Shown in pieces: positions 33,757 through 44,689 of a DNA stretch of 64,000 bases. The notes under the pieces were generated by a model. The model searched no databases. It saw nothing but the letters and a program-made list of their open reading frames with translations, and was not told the origin of the DNA. Source of the stretch: Ceratothoa steindachneri (taxonomy: Eukaryota; Arthropoda; Malacostraca; Isopoda; Cymothoidae); contig OZ018329.1 in the NCBI GenBank assembly GCA_963969495.1, positions 145,385,521 through 145,449,520 of the forward strand, in the 5' to 3' direction. How positions within the stretch are numbered: the first letter of the stretch is position 1; each line of letters begins with the position of its first letter. Made by a program: the position numbers and the translations under genes.

Positions 33757-35048
33757 CGAGGGGCGGTCAAAAAATTGTGCGAATCGGTAGGGCCAAACAG
33801 AGGAAGGGGGATGGCTGTATGTGGGGGTGTTAGGACAAGTTATGACAAATCAGGACCTGCAGCCGCACGCTCCTGCCTCGTTTCTTTAAGAAGCAGTAGC
33901 TGATCGCAGATCATCCGTCACAATTTTTTCAACAATGGAGAAGGTTGAGCACCGCGCAGTGATCAAACTTTTGACCGAGGAATGCAAAAATGCAAAATAG
34001 ATCCATGAACGCATGGTTGCAGTGTACATCAACACCGCCCCTGCCTATGCAACCATTGCTAGCTGAAATAGAGAGTTCCGCCATGGTCGTGAGTCCATTG
34101 AAGATGACTCCCGTCCAGGACGCCCCTAAGGTGTAACCAACGAGGACAATGTGGCCCGTGCAGAGAGGATAATCCTCATAAATCGACGGGTGAAGGACGA
34201 AGAAATCGAGCGAGAACTTGGAATATCACATGGAAGTGTTATCAACATCAACCACGACAATTTGGCCATGACCAAGGTCTCTGCCCGTTGGGTCCCGAGA
34301 AACCTCACGCCTCATGATCTACCTCAACGTCGTCAAAGTTCGGAGGAGCTGCTGCTCCTGTACAACCAAGACCTGGCGGGATTCGAGTTACGCATAGTGA
34401 CAGGTGGTGAAACGTGGGTCCATCAGTGGGATTCTGAGACCAAGCTCGAAAGCATGGCTTGGAAGCACAGGGGCTCTCCGACCCCCATCAAGTTCCGGAC
34501 CCAACCTTCATCTAGGAAGATCATAACCACCATCTTCTGGGATTCTGAGGGAGGGTTGATGGTAAAGGAAGCGCCTCGTGGAAGGAACATCACAGGCAAA
34601 TATTACGCCAAGGAACTGGCTAGTTTGAAGAAGTGCATCCGTCAGAAGCGGCGCGGCAAGTTTGCCACGCGGTGTCCTGCTCCTCCGCGAGAATTTCTCT
34701 GTCCACAAGCCAGAGTTGCACAAGCTGCACTGCGTGAGTGCGGATTCGAAGAGCTCAACCATTCCCCTTACAATCCAGATATGGCGCTTAGCGACTACGT
34801 TTTATTCAGCCCTCAAAGCTGCAATGAGTGGACGTCGGTTTGGGTACGATGAAGTTGTCCAGCTCACCGTCCAGGAGTGGATTGAACAGCAGTTGGGAGA
34901 TTTATGGTTGTCGGGAATTCGAAGCCTCATGGACAAGTGGCGCAAGTGCGTTAAAGTCGAGGGTAGTTATATTAAAAAATGATAAAACACTTTTCCTCAT
35001 ATCTCATTTCCTTATATCCGAATTGCAAAACTTATTGACCACTCCTCG
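33757..35048 (+). mobile_element. Full-length mariner element (1,292 bp), inactive
   Basis: The ends are imperfect inverted repeats of about 30 bp: the left reads CGAGGGGCGGTCAAAAAATT, the right (reverse complement) CGAGGAGTGGTCAATAAGTT. TA dinucleotides at 33,755-33,756 and 35,049-35,050 are the usual target duplication. Length and gene content are typical of mariner. Cut-and-paste element of the IS630-Tc1-mariner superfamily. Confidence 0.93.
33935..34980 (+). pseudogene. Mariner transposase, dead
   Basis: From ATG 33,935 the frame reads MEKVEHRAVIKLLTEE, then IHERMVAVY and GRESIEDDSRPGRP (paired helix-turn-helix DNA-binding domain). In-frame stops lie at 33,998, 34,064 and 34,127. From 34,151 it is open: ELGISHGSVININHD, KVSARWVPRNLTP, then the catalytic domain. 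The first catalytic Asp (TGDETW in the family) is Gly here (TGGETW). The second block, normally HDNAPVH, reads RENFSVH in another frame near 34,690, so its Asp is lost and two compensating frameshifts surround it. The third block is YNPDMALSDYV (YSPDLAPSDY), where the DD34D Asp is kept. The C-terminus (RRFGYDEVVQL to KCVKVEGSYIKK) needs another frameshift near 34,820. It cannot be catalytic. Confidence 0.92.
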
Positions 35049-35189
35049 TAACATCCAAAACTAATTCACGTTACCTTTATGACGTCTGAAAAATGTTTAT
35101 TACTAAAAAAATACAATTCCTTTTTTTAGATTCGTTATAAAATATTTTGTTACACGTTTTTAGTAGAGTGCGACTATGCACCTCACTTT

Positions 35190-35665
35190 GTAGGTCGGTC
35201 CGTCGGTCCCTGTCTTGCTTTTTTTGTAATAACTTTGTAACTATTAGGCGGATTCTAACGAAATTTAAAACCCTTATATTGTTTTACATTCTCGTTTGAA
35301 TCTTGTAATTGCCAGTCCTCCCAAGTTATCCCTGGAATTATTTGGTTTGGAATAACATCATAACTATTCGGCCAATTCTAACGAGATTTGAAAACCTTAT
35401 ATTGTTTTACATTCTATTTTGAATGATATAATTGTAAAAGTCTTCCCAAGATTAGCCAGGGAATTATCTTTCGTTTGGCAATAACATCACAACTCTTCGG
35501 CCGATTCAAACGAAATTTAAAACTCTTATGTTGTTTTACATTTTCTTTCGATTAATAGAATTTCTTAGGTCCTCTAAAGGTTAGTCCGGGAATTTTTTTA
35601 ATTTTATAAGGCCGTAAGGCCATAAATCAGCATAAGAGAGAGCACGCGACCTTTTGTTCCGCAGA
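35190..35665 (-). repeat. Dispersed repeat with internal ~126-bp minisatellite (copy B)
   Basis: Collinear on the minus strand with 24,255-24,740: CTGCGGAACAAAAGGTCGCG, GCTGATTTATGGCCTTACGG, then units with AACATCATAACTATTCGGCC on the plus strand starting near 35,228, 35,351 and 35,480 (spacing 123 and 129), then GGTCGGTCCGTCGGTCCC at the far end. Unit number (nearly three) and spacing match copy A. Confidence 0.85.
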
Positions 35666-38456
35666 AAAAGGTTTAAAGAAAGCAAACCATTACCATGAAA
35701 AATTGTCTTTTGAACTAAACAACTAAACTACTTTAGAACAAAATATGTTCTCTATATTCTTTAATAGTAATAAAATAATATTTAACTTTATCGCTTTTGC
35801 GTTAAATTCTGTTCCGGATAAACGATAAATTGTGCCAACCTCTCATTTAATGATAGGAGATTAGAGTCAATACTGATGGAAATTAATTTGCTGAATAAAT
35901 ATATTTTCTATATTATTTAAATTGATATTTTAGATTATGTAAATTATACTTTAGGTTATTTAATTTTTGGCTTTCAGGGCCTTTTTGGAAATGTCCCTGA
36001 GGATTATTTTATTTTTATTGTTGTTTTATTTTTATGATTTAAAGTAAAAGGAGATTTGTTTTTCAGTAGATATTCTGTTTTGCGAGTTTTTGTGGGGCAT
36101 CGAAGGTTTGTGCCTATAATAGCAATCTCTCACCCCATTCCTTCTGCATCGGTCACGCTGGGGGAGGCTCTTCATCCACACCAGGCAAGTGGTTGTATCC
36201 AATAGACCAATCTAACAGTTACTTGCTCTCTGTAGATTAAGAGCGTCCCCCATTTCCTCGATGCACAATGAATGGGTCTAAAAGGTTACCATCATAACCA
36301 TATATCCTAGCTACGTTACTGCAGCTCATTTAAGAATAAAACATCGAAGGTTTGTTCGAACATAAATTGTTGAAAGTCATTAATTAGATTTTCCCGAATA
36401 TTCTTAATAACTTAATCGAGTAGAGGCGAGGTTAAGCAGTTTCTGTCGTCTCAGGTTCAGTGAATGAAGGACTTTTTATACTTTAGTTTTTCTAAGAATG
36501 TCAATAGTTTTTGAAGTAAACTAAAATAAAGTGAAAGCCTTGGGCTTATTTCTCTCAAAATAAATAATTTATACTGGACTTCAACGTTAAAAAGATATTT
36601 AGAAAATTAGAAAAGAAATGCAAAAACACAATTCTTGTTCACAATTTTGAGATTAATGATATGCGGAATCACAACATTTTTAAAGTTCACGTTTTTCCCT
36701 TTCCCGCATTATTCTCCAATTTTGATTTTCTCTGTCCACCTATTTTCTTTCTTGCCAACCAAGTTTTCCTTACCTAGTCTTAAAATTAAGCAGAGATTAT
36801 GGATCTTGTTAATACAATTGTTTCGCATCTTGGTCATTATGTCCCCTTATGTGAGTGGCGGTTTTTGTCTGAACTGTTAAATGAAGGTATGTCTTTATAT
36901 CTCATCATGGAAACTTCGATATTTTTTATCATTTCCTCTTAAAAATTTGTCACTTGAATTGAAGAAAAACAATATATTTCAGTCATTGGTCCATGAGGCA
37001 AATTGGAACAATTCCATCATTCTGAAAATAATTTTCCAGAAAATGGAGTTCCCCATTTCAATTTCTTTCGAAGAAAAAGGATTTAAAGTAAATGTGTTCA
37101 TCACGACTTGGAACTATTCACTGGGTTGAGGCAATGAGAAAACAAAAATAGGAGAAGTCGGAAAAGAGATAGTGATTATTTTCTTTCAAGGTCAACAGGG
37201 TTCTTTGAGGAATACAAATGCCTAAGTGAATTAGACTAATGTGGATGTGCGTCCTTTTAAACACACTCCAAGGAGGTATGGACAGTCATTTGGCTGATTA
37301 CATCGTTAATAAATCGGTGAAGATCCAGAAAAGTTCCCAGAATCTTGGAGGAAAAGAAGATTGAGAATGTGGGAGCGAAAACAAGAGCAATATTTTGCTT
37401 CCCAAGAGAACCATACATCTCTCGTCATAGGGAAGGAAGGAGGATGTTATGCGTTAAATTTCCGAAAGGTGATCTGCCGCTAATAATAATACTAAGATAC
37501 AAAAATCAGGCAATATTTTACCAAAGAGTCAGTGTATTTATTTTATTGATTGGAGAAGCTAACTAACATTAATTTTCCGCTTAAGTGGAGTTTCTCGAAT
37601 ATTATTGCAATTTATCTGATTCAGAGCCTCAAAAACTGTTGGTCTATAGTGTAAGAAACGAGGGCCTATTTGATGACAACATAAATGAGGTTGAACTTGC
37701 CAATATTGTAACAAATGGATATAAATCTATGCACCTATTTGGACTTAACTGATTCGATAAATGAGCACACAACCTAAATGGTTCGAACCTCCAATTCGTT
37801 ACTGAAAGAGTGGAGATGAGAGGAGTAAAAAATTGGCTTGTTTGGGAAAGGAAAACTTCAAAGAGCTGTGCATATTCTTCTCTAAGGCTAAGAACGTTAG
37901 ACTAAATTGAGCTTCGTCCATTTTTCGTAATTTCTGGCAGGTCTTCTGATTTTTTATTAGCTGATTTGAATTAATTATCTTGTTTATCCTTTCCGTCTCC
38001 CCTGGCAACGCTCATTTTTACGGATTTTGAAGTTTGAATATTTTAAATAAAAAGAGAGACGGAGATGTGTATTGATTTTTAATTAATATTGTGAAGGAAG
38101 CCTATTTTTAATATTTCATTGTAAATTTAGTCTCAAATTTCTTGACTTACCCTCTTTTTTCAAGATCTGATTTCATTTATCCTCTCAGTGTTTGAAGGCT
38201 TAAAAATTAGAAGATTTGTAAATGTAGTTGACAATATCCATAAAAAAAAACAGAATTTAATTTTTGAAATAAGGAAAGATACAAATGCCATAATCAGTGA
38301 AAAGGATGATGTGACCTTAGGATATTCTGATCCTTGGGTTTTGTTTTTTTCGGAAAAGAATTGAGAATACCTTCATCACAGGCTTTAATTCTTTAATTAA
38401 AAAAACATTGGAATGTTATAAAATAATATTTGCTTTAAGGAAACCCCCTTCCAAAA
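35666..38456. other. Gene-free stretch
   Basis: No coding family seen. Short frames at 36,635-37,129 and 37,345-37,566 show no domain. Confidence 0.35.
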
Positions 38457-38594
38457 CATTCTAGATGTTATCAGAAATGTCTAGAATTTAGGAGAATTGT
38501 AAGACATTTAAAGAATGTTCCAGACCCTGCCAGAACACACCCCTGGAAACTTCTAGAAACTTCAGGGATAATCCGGAATATGGCTTTTATATAA
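38457..38594 (+). promoter_or_regulatory. Heat-shock-element cluster and TATA box
   Basis: A perfect four-unit heat shock element lies at 38,546-38,563: GAA-AC-TTC-TA-GAA-AC-TTC. A second three-unit site, GAATGTTCCAGA, lies at 38,513-38,524, and looser TTCTAGA/TCTAGAA motifs lie at 38,459-38,486. TTTATATAA at 38,586-38,594 follows 23 bp after the strong site, the usual HSE-TATA layout of heat-shock promoters. Expected transcription start is near 38,620, just before the transposon-derived reading frame at 38,645. Seen: the motif matches. Inferred: heat-shock-factor control. Confidence 0.65.
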
Positions 38595-38639
38595 TTTCTA
38601 CGGGGATTCAGAAATCTTCTACCATTTCAGCTCTGGCTA

Positions 38640-40345
38640 CAAGAGTGAACACATTAGAAGAGGAATTGCATGAAGAGGCTGAAATAAAAACAAGAACAAA
38701 ACCATTCGATGTGGTAACAGAAATGAAAAGGTGTGAAGCTTATAAATCATACTTCGGAATACCTTTTGGGAACCAGGACCAATTCTGGGCACCTCATTTC
38801 GCTTGTAAACAGTTCAAGGTAAGAAAACTGTGTGTTGTAAATGGTAAAATATTCAATGTCACAAATATATAAGTTATTATGTAATAAAGTAAAAAAGAAA
38901 TAAAGTATATATTTTACCTTTTACATGATGTTATAGATGGGAAATAAGAGCGATGACGTTTGCTATTCCCAGGAATTAGCGTGAATACGCTAATAACTCA
39001 GGTTACTTATGCATGGATGATCTTTCCAAACGTCGAAGTCGCAAAACACAACTGCTATTTCCTATCCTGATCTACCATCGTTTATTGCAGCAGTACCACA
39101 CACTAGTGATCGTCCTAGCCAACCTTATAAGAAAGCACCAATTTAGAAACTGGAAAGATATATGAGGATGTATTTTGATATGGATGTTGAGAGGAATCCA
39201 TACTATGCAAACCAAATAACCTCAATGAGGGTGTAAGAGTCTCTGACTTGGCAAAAGAAAATGTTGAGCTTTTTGATTTCCAGGCTTAAAGAGTAGAATT
39301 TGTTGGATATAGATTTGCAAGTGACAAACTAAAGAAAACGTCATAAACATTTCTTCAATATGTTAACTAATCAAGAAGGCTATGCTACTTCAATGATGTA
39401 TTTGGGCTGTTTGATGCAATAATAATTAAACACATTCCAAATGAGTGTGACTTTTTATTGACAACTCCCCAAGAAGCATTAAAGCTGTACTTCTCCATAA
39501 TTTGAATAAGCATCCATCTCTTATCTTGGCTCATTCATTATATTTCAAGGATGACTACAACGCTGTAATGCTCCTGCTACAAAAATTGAGTTATAAATGT
39601 TAGCATTTTCGATTGGCGTCCATGGAGGCTTTGACAAATTCAATGTAATATCTGTCTTTGGAACATTATGAATAGAACAGCATAATACCGCAGAAAGTAG
39701 TGGTCATAAAATACTGAGATCTCTGTTGGAGGACAAAATACCAATTATAAACCAAGTATAGACCCTCAAAAGCTGCTGTTTCCTCTAGGTCTCATCAAAC
39801 AGTTTGTTAGATCTGCAGCCTTCAAGTAACTTTAAAATATCTTTCCCAAATTCTTTGAAGCCATGATGAAAGCTGGTGTCTTTTTTAGACCACAAAACAA
39901 GAAAATCATAGTGTTCAGAATTCTATAAAAAGATTACTAAAAAGAAAATACAAGCCCGAAAGAATTTTTTTGCAGTGTTTCAGGGCTTTTATGGCAAACA
40001 CAAGGTTAAAAATTATGTGGAACTGGTTGAGAGCTTAGTGAAAAGTAATGGTAAAATAGGTTTCAGAATGTCCCCAAAGGTGCACATCTTTTATGTCTAT
40101 CTTAACAAGTCCAAGTAGAATAGGGGAGCCTATACAGAGGACCAAGGGGAGTGATTCTATCAAGATGTTCTGAAATTTGAACATAGATTGCAAGGAGTGT
40201 ACAATTAAAACATGATAGAAGAATACATTTGAGGACTTGTACAAGAAAGTGATATACTCGTACATTAAAAATGGAAAGTGAGGAAAACTTTACTTCAAAC
40301 TTATTTAAGAAATTTGCCCCATACAAGCCCCAAAAGCAGAGTTTA
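38640..40345 (+). pseudogene. Transposon-derived 'GDQDK' family, copy 3 (nearly full length)
   Basis: In order: RTKPFDVVTEMKRCEAYKSY, FGNQDQFWAPHFACKQF (about 38,770-38,815), EIRAMTFAIPR (38,940), DLSKRRSRK, PSFIAAVPHTS in a second frame, then RSIKAVLLHNLNKHPSLILA, HSLYFKDDYNAVMLLLQKLS (39,470-39,600), SIDPQKLLFPLGLIKQFV (39,750), KAGVFFRPQNKK, KVKNYVELVESLVKSNGKIG, RMSPKVHIF (40,090), NRGAYTEDQGE, FYQDVLKFEHRLQGVYN and GLVQESDILVH (40,260). The same blocks occur in the same order in copy 2. A GT-AG segment at 38,819-38,936 (AAG/GTAAGA to TTATAG) looks like a spliceosomal intron after the first Cys block, although the frame is off by one across it. Numerous stops and frameshifts make it a pseudogene. 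It is the only copy with an evident promoter. Confidence 0.8.
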
Positions 40346-40429
40346 AAACAAAGAATCGCTATTTTTCATTGTTTTGAAAGTTGAAAAATAAAAGTTACTA
40401 AGCAAAAATTGTTTTACCCAGTGAAATCA

Positions 40430-40980
40430 AGAGAAACATTGCAATATGCCATCAGGATAAAGACGCGGAAAGGATGGTTTCTCAAGAAGGAATAGAGACC
40501 TTCATGAAGATAAGGCTAAACCCAGCAATGCATCTAAAAGATATCGCTAATAGAAACGTTATTTACTTTAGGATAGACCTGTAGGTGGAAATTCTCACAT
40601 CAGAAGAACTGAAAACAGAAATAGATAGGAGTAATCAAGTGATTAAACCAGATTAAATAATAAAATTGGGACAATAACCAGGTCTCTTGAAGTTTGTGCG
40701 AACGAATAACGAAATAACGAACAGGATTGCCACAAATAGATTGCTGATATTCAACATGAACATTCTTGCATAAAACATCGTAAAGGAAAGATACACAAAT
40801 GCAAAAATGTGCTAAAACTGTTACGCACTCAAAGACTATACGAAGAGGAACTGCAGCGTATCACAAAAGAGATACTCCGAATGTTCAGGAAGACAGTTGG
40901 GGAGAATGCACCTCAACTATTAAAAAGTGTATAAATTGTGAAGGCTCACATCAAGCCTTAGCATTGAACTGAATGGCTAT
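40430..40980 (+). pseudogene. LINE ORF1 remnant with CCHC knuckles
   Basis: Plus-strand pieces VEILTSEELKTEIDRSNQVI, then across shifted frames CYALKDYTKRNC, ECSGRQLGRMH and IKKCINCEGSHQALALN (about 40,800-40,970). The order of repeated C-x2-C-type knuckles ending in KCxNCxGxHxA is the usual C-terminus of ORF1 (Gag-like, RNA-binding) in Jockey/CR1-like LINEs and similar retroelements. Heavily frameshifted. It begins close behind the GDQDK copy 3. Confidence 0.55.
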
Positions 40981-41270
40981 CCCATGATTATCATAATGAT
41001 TTGCAAAGTACGAATATGTCTTTTTTTATTCCCTCTCTCTGTTCTCTGAGATCTTTGAGGCAAACACTGCGGTCTTCAATTTCAGTTTTTGATTTTGCTC
41101 TATTCAATTCTTGCGATGTCATCAATCTATTATATCTTGCTGATTCTCAAGTCATCATTCTTCCCCATATTGTATGTCCAATTTGTATTCCCCAAATTTA
41201 CAATATTCATTTGCAGAATATATCCCATTGTAAATAATTTCCTCATTTTTTAAAAGAATAGATTTGAATA

Positions 41271-41560
41271 AGCCCCTTTAGATGGCAAGAAGATTCTTTG
41301 GACACCATTTTCTGGTCCAGTAAAACTTTGGAAACTTTGACCCCTGATGCCAGTAGCGATCCTGCTTCCGATTTAGTTTCCCTAGGAAATCCTGCTTCCA
41401 GCAGATGTTCAATTTATGAAATAATTTTGTCGCACTCTTCGTGGATTACTTGCACAGCATCAAGGCGGTAAGTCCATCTTGTATCACAGTATACTTTCGC
41501 AGTCCGAGAGATAAATGATTTAACACTTCCCGAAGAGAACTAGACATATCAATTTGAAAA
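41271..41560 (-). pseudogene. hAT transposase fragment (TTF/ZMYM1-like)
   Basis: The minus frame reads YCDTRWTYRLDAVQVIHEEC, then DKIIS-stop-IEHLLEAGF and ETKSEAGSLLASGV. The TRWxxRxDAV motif followed by an ETxxxAxxLL helix is typical of the middle of hAT transposases annotated as TTF-type or MYM-type zinc-finger proteins. Upstream (minus sense) KSFISRTAK precedes it at the usual place. One stop inside. I could not follow the rest of the protein with confidence into 41.8-44.6 kb. Confidence 0.6.
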
Positions 41561-41582
41561 TATGATTCTCAGAATTTACTGG

Positions 41583-41790
41583 TCTTTCCTCCAAGGGTGA
41601 TTGTGCCTTATCTGTAGTTGCTCCTAAGCTGTGGAATGATCGACCTGGTGGCAAACGCTCGTCTTCCCGGTCTGGTGATTTCAATTGAACTCAGAAATCC
41701 CACCTCTTCTGTCATGGAGGGGCGGCCTGCGAAAACTTCAAGGTCTTGAAGGGCACCATATAAAACCTCTATTATTATTATTATTATCAT
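41583..41790 (+). pseudogene. LINE (CR1/L2-like) 3' end with ATT tail
   Basis: The plus frame GDCALSVVAPKLWNDRPGGK, then SSSRSGDFN and KSHLF, matches the conserved C-terminus of CR1/L2-type ORF2 (RxFSVxAPxLWNxLPxxIR, then LKxHLF). A short (ATT)n run at 41,771-41,788 follows, the simple-sequence 3' end common in such LINEs. Strongly 5'-truncated. Confidence 0.7.
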
Positions 41791-44689
41791 TATAAGAGTT
41801 GACTTTATATCTAATTGCTCCATCCATTGGTGTATTTTTGTGCGACTCTACATCTGGAATGGCGAGCTTTTCTAGCCTGGCCGAAGTAGAACACCCGCAA
41901 CTTTAGAAAGCATATGAACCCCTGGGCTTCCTTCAAAGTATTTTGAAGCCATCAGACTTCATCAGTAGCTTTATGATTACGATTTTTTTCAGACATGTCG
42001 TGAAGTATCACGGTTTAATCGACCATAGTAATAAGCAATTGTTGGCCTAAATCTTTTAACCATATTTGTAAATCATGCGGGTCATCGACTGATCTATTTT
42101 CCTTACACCATTTACCAGGTAGAATTGTGTAAACTGGGTTATATTGATTTAAAAAGTGGGCATAATGTAACCCAATTTGTTGACTTAATTTCTACGCGTA
42201 CCATGCTACCCACCACCTACGAGCATTTTTTGTCTAAGTTGCTGATTAATTACAGAACGGTTTTTTGAATGCATTAACGAAATCATTTGATTCTTCAAGG
42301 TAAGATATGTTGCTCATTGCATGGATTTGTAAAGCTATGTCTTTTACAGATTTCTGGAGGCTTTTAAATTATTTGACCTCCAATTACATGACTGTTGTAC
42401 AACTCTTGAGGTTATGTTCAATAATATCTAAAATTAAACTAGAGTTGGGGATGTGTCTGCATTATTTTAAGTGATAACAAAACATTTGTTAGATTCTTCG
42501 TAAATTCTATGTGAAACCAAAAGTGAGTTTACTGACAATTATTCTCATCGCTAGTGGTAATTTCAGAGACATATGTAGAGGTTGTTGTAAAAGTTATGAA
42601 TTTGCACCTATTTAAAATTTGTGAATACTAATATTAAATTTGTTTTTGAGAATCGATATGGTTAAATTTTGAGATGCATTTGATTTATTTCTTGAGGACC
42701 TCAATTTTAGGAATAAATTTATTGTACCCAAAGATGGAATTAGGTAAGAAAACGATCGGAAATGACCCAATTAACATAAAATCTTATTCTACATATTTCG
42801 ATTTGTTTTAAAAATTTTGCAACAAATTAGTAACAATTTCCTCATAATGATATGTTGTTTACATGATTAAACTATGGTAAGTCTCGTCATATGAGTCTTC
42901 TTACCAATGAAAGTTATAATTATGCAAAGGTCCAAATGTCCCAGTGTATATGATTGATGCGAAGTACCTATCATGGAAGATACAGTAGCTAAAGTATCAT
43001 TGTGTTTGATATAACAGTACACAATTTACTTTTAATTTTTTAATTTATGTGTTCGAACAATGGGCTTCTTCATCTGATTAAAGCCAAAAATGTGGATTTT
43101 CTTGAGGTGATCACCCGTTTGTGTTTGTCTAAATGTGTAAAAGAAATCGCCAAAGATTATTGAAGAATGCAGAAGAGTTGAATAGATTTTGGAGCAGATC
43201 ACAATCCGGATGCTGTGTAGAGTATTTATTCAGTTTTTTTAGAATTGTGAGAGAGTGAATGTTGTCACAACTTGGCCAATATCATAAAAATAATCGGCAA
43301 CAACATCAACAATTTGATGCTGATTCTGATCCAACAATGTGAAGTCATATTGGAGAAATGGTGAGTGGTTGAAACATAGGATTGTCACCAATGTGTAGCT
43401 GATATAATTTAAAGCCAGTCTGATTCAAAATATATAGTGAAAGTTTTAAAGGTAAAAAGTTATATATGGTGAATTACGAGATCGAGATCTACCATTATGG
43501 AAATGAAGTTTTTTTGGGGGGTTGATAATACTCGCCAACACAGATCTAATTATATGGTAGCTAATAGGTGTTGTAAGGTAATTTTATTACGCTGTTCATG
43601 ATGAATCGATTTTTTTTTCGATCACGTCAAGAAAATGAGTATTAATAGAACCACATAATTTATAAAGTAATTTACTTAAACTACCTATGGAGGTTATATC
43701 TTGAAAATTACCTAAGTGGCAACTCGGAACAAATCACGTGACGCGCCAACTTTAGTATTAATACAGCTCTCTATAAGTGAACATCTATCCCAATTATTTG
43801 GGTTGATTTGGAATGATATTGATTTTATGTGGTTATTTTAATCACACAGACAACTTCTGCTCTTCCTGTGGAAAATATTCCTCAAAGCAACAACGAAGAA
43901 ATATATCTATATCAACAAAGATAAAATTTAAACATTCTTAAAGTATTATTTTGGTTGTCAAGTAGGAGACCAAAAGAGGGACTGGGCTCTACTTATTTGA
44001 TGTGCCCATTGCAATGCAATGTTCGTATCTTGGATAAATGGAAAAAGAAACGCTCTGCCATTTGTAAGGCCAACGATTTTGCGTGAACTTCAAAGTCACT
44101 AAGATAATTGTTATTTTCTATGACAAAAAAATCCTGGTTCTGCAAGAAAACTAAATCAAAGATAAATTTTCCAGACTGCTTACCAGTCATAAAGCCAGTA
44201 GCAAATAACAACGACAAGCAACCACTAGATTCACCAACAACGATCAGTGACAAAGTTCTTTTGAAGTTTTGATCGTTACTAACCAAAGAGAATATTCGGC
44301 AAACTGTTGAAAATGTTAGAGGCGTTTCTATGAAAATGGAAAAATCATTTGGTCCCTATCTTTTCTGTAATTCCTGTCACGCTTTTCGCACATCAAAGAG
44401 GACATCTTTGATGTTTTTTAATACTTGAGCCCTTTTCGAACATCTGTCTTTTAAGTTTACATCCCTCTCAAATAGCCTTTGTTTTCAAAATTCTCAACCA
44501 CCATTTGTAAAATTGCCACTGGGTAAATTCAATGCACATTTCGAGGCTCCTAATTTGGCATTGACGAGATCTTGCATGGCTAAATTTTGTGGATTTGACA
44601 TATTTCACTCCTTGTCTCAATAAAGAGACATGAGTATTTCCTCGTGTTTTGCGTCTCCTCTAATTTTACTTAATAGCAACCAGCAAATA
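41791..44689. other. Degenerate AT-rich stretch
   Basis: No firm feature. Parts may be remains of the hAT element at 41.3 kb. At 43,070-43,380 plus-strand peptides vaguely resemble a transposase helix-turn-helix, too weak to call. Confidence 0.3.

Noticed and set aside
43070..43380. Helix-turn-helix-like peptides resembling a Tc1 transposase N-terminus
   Set aside because: Match too weak and frames too broken to support a call.
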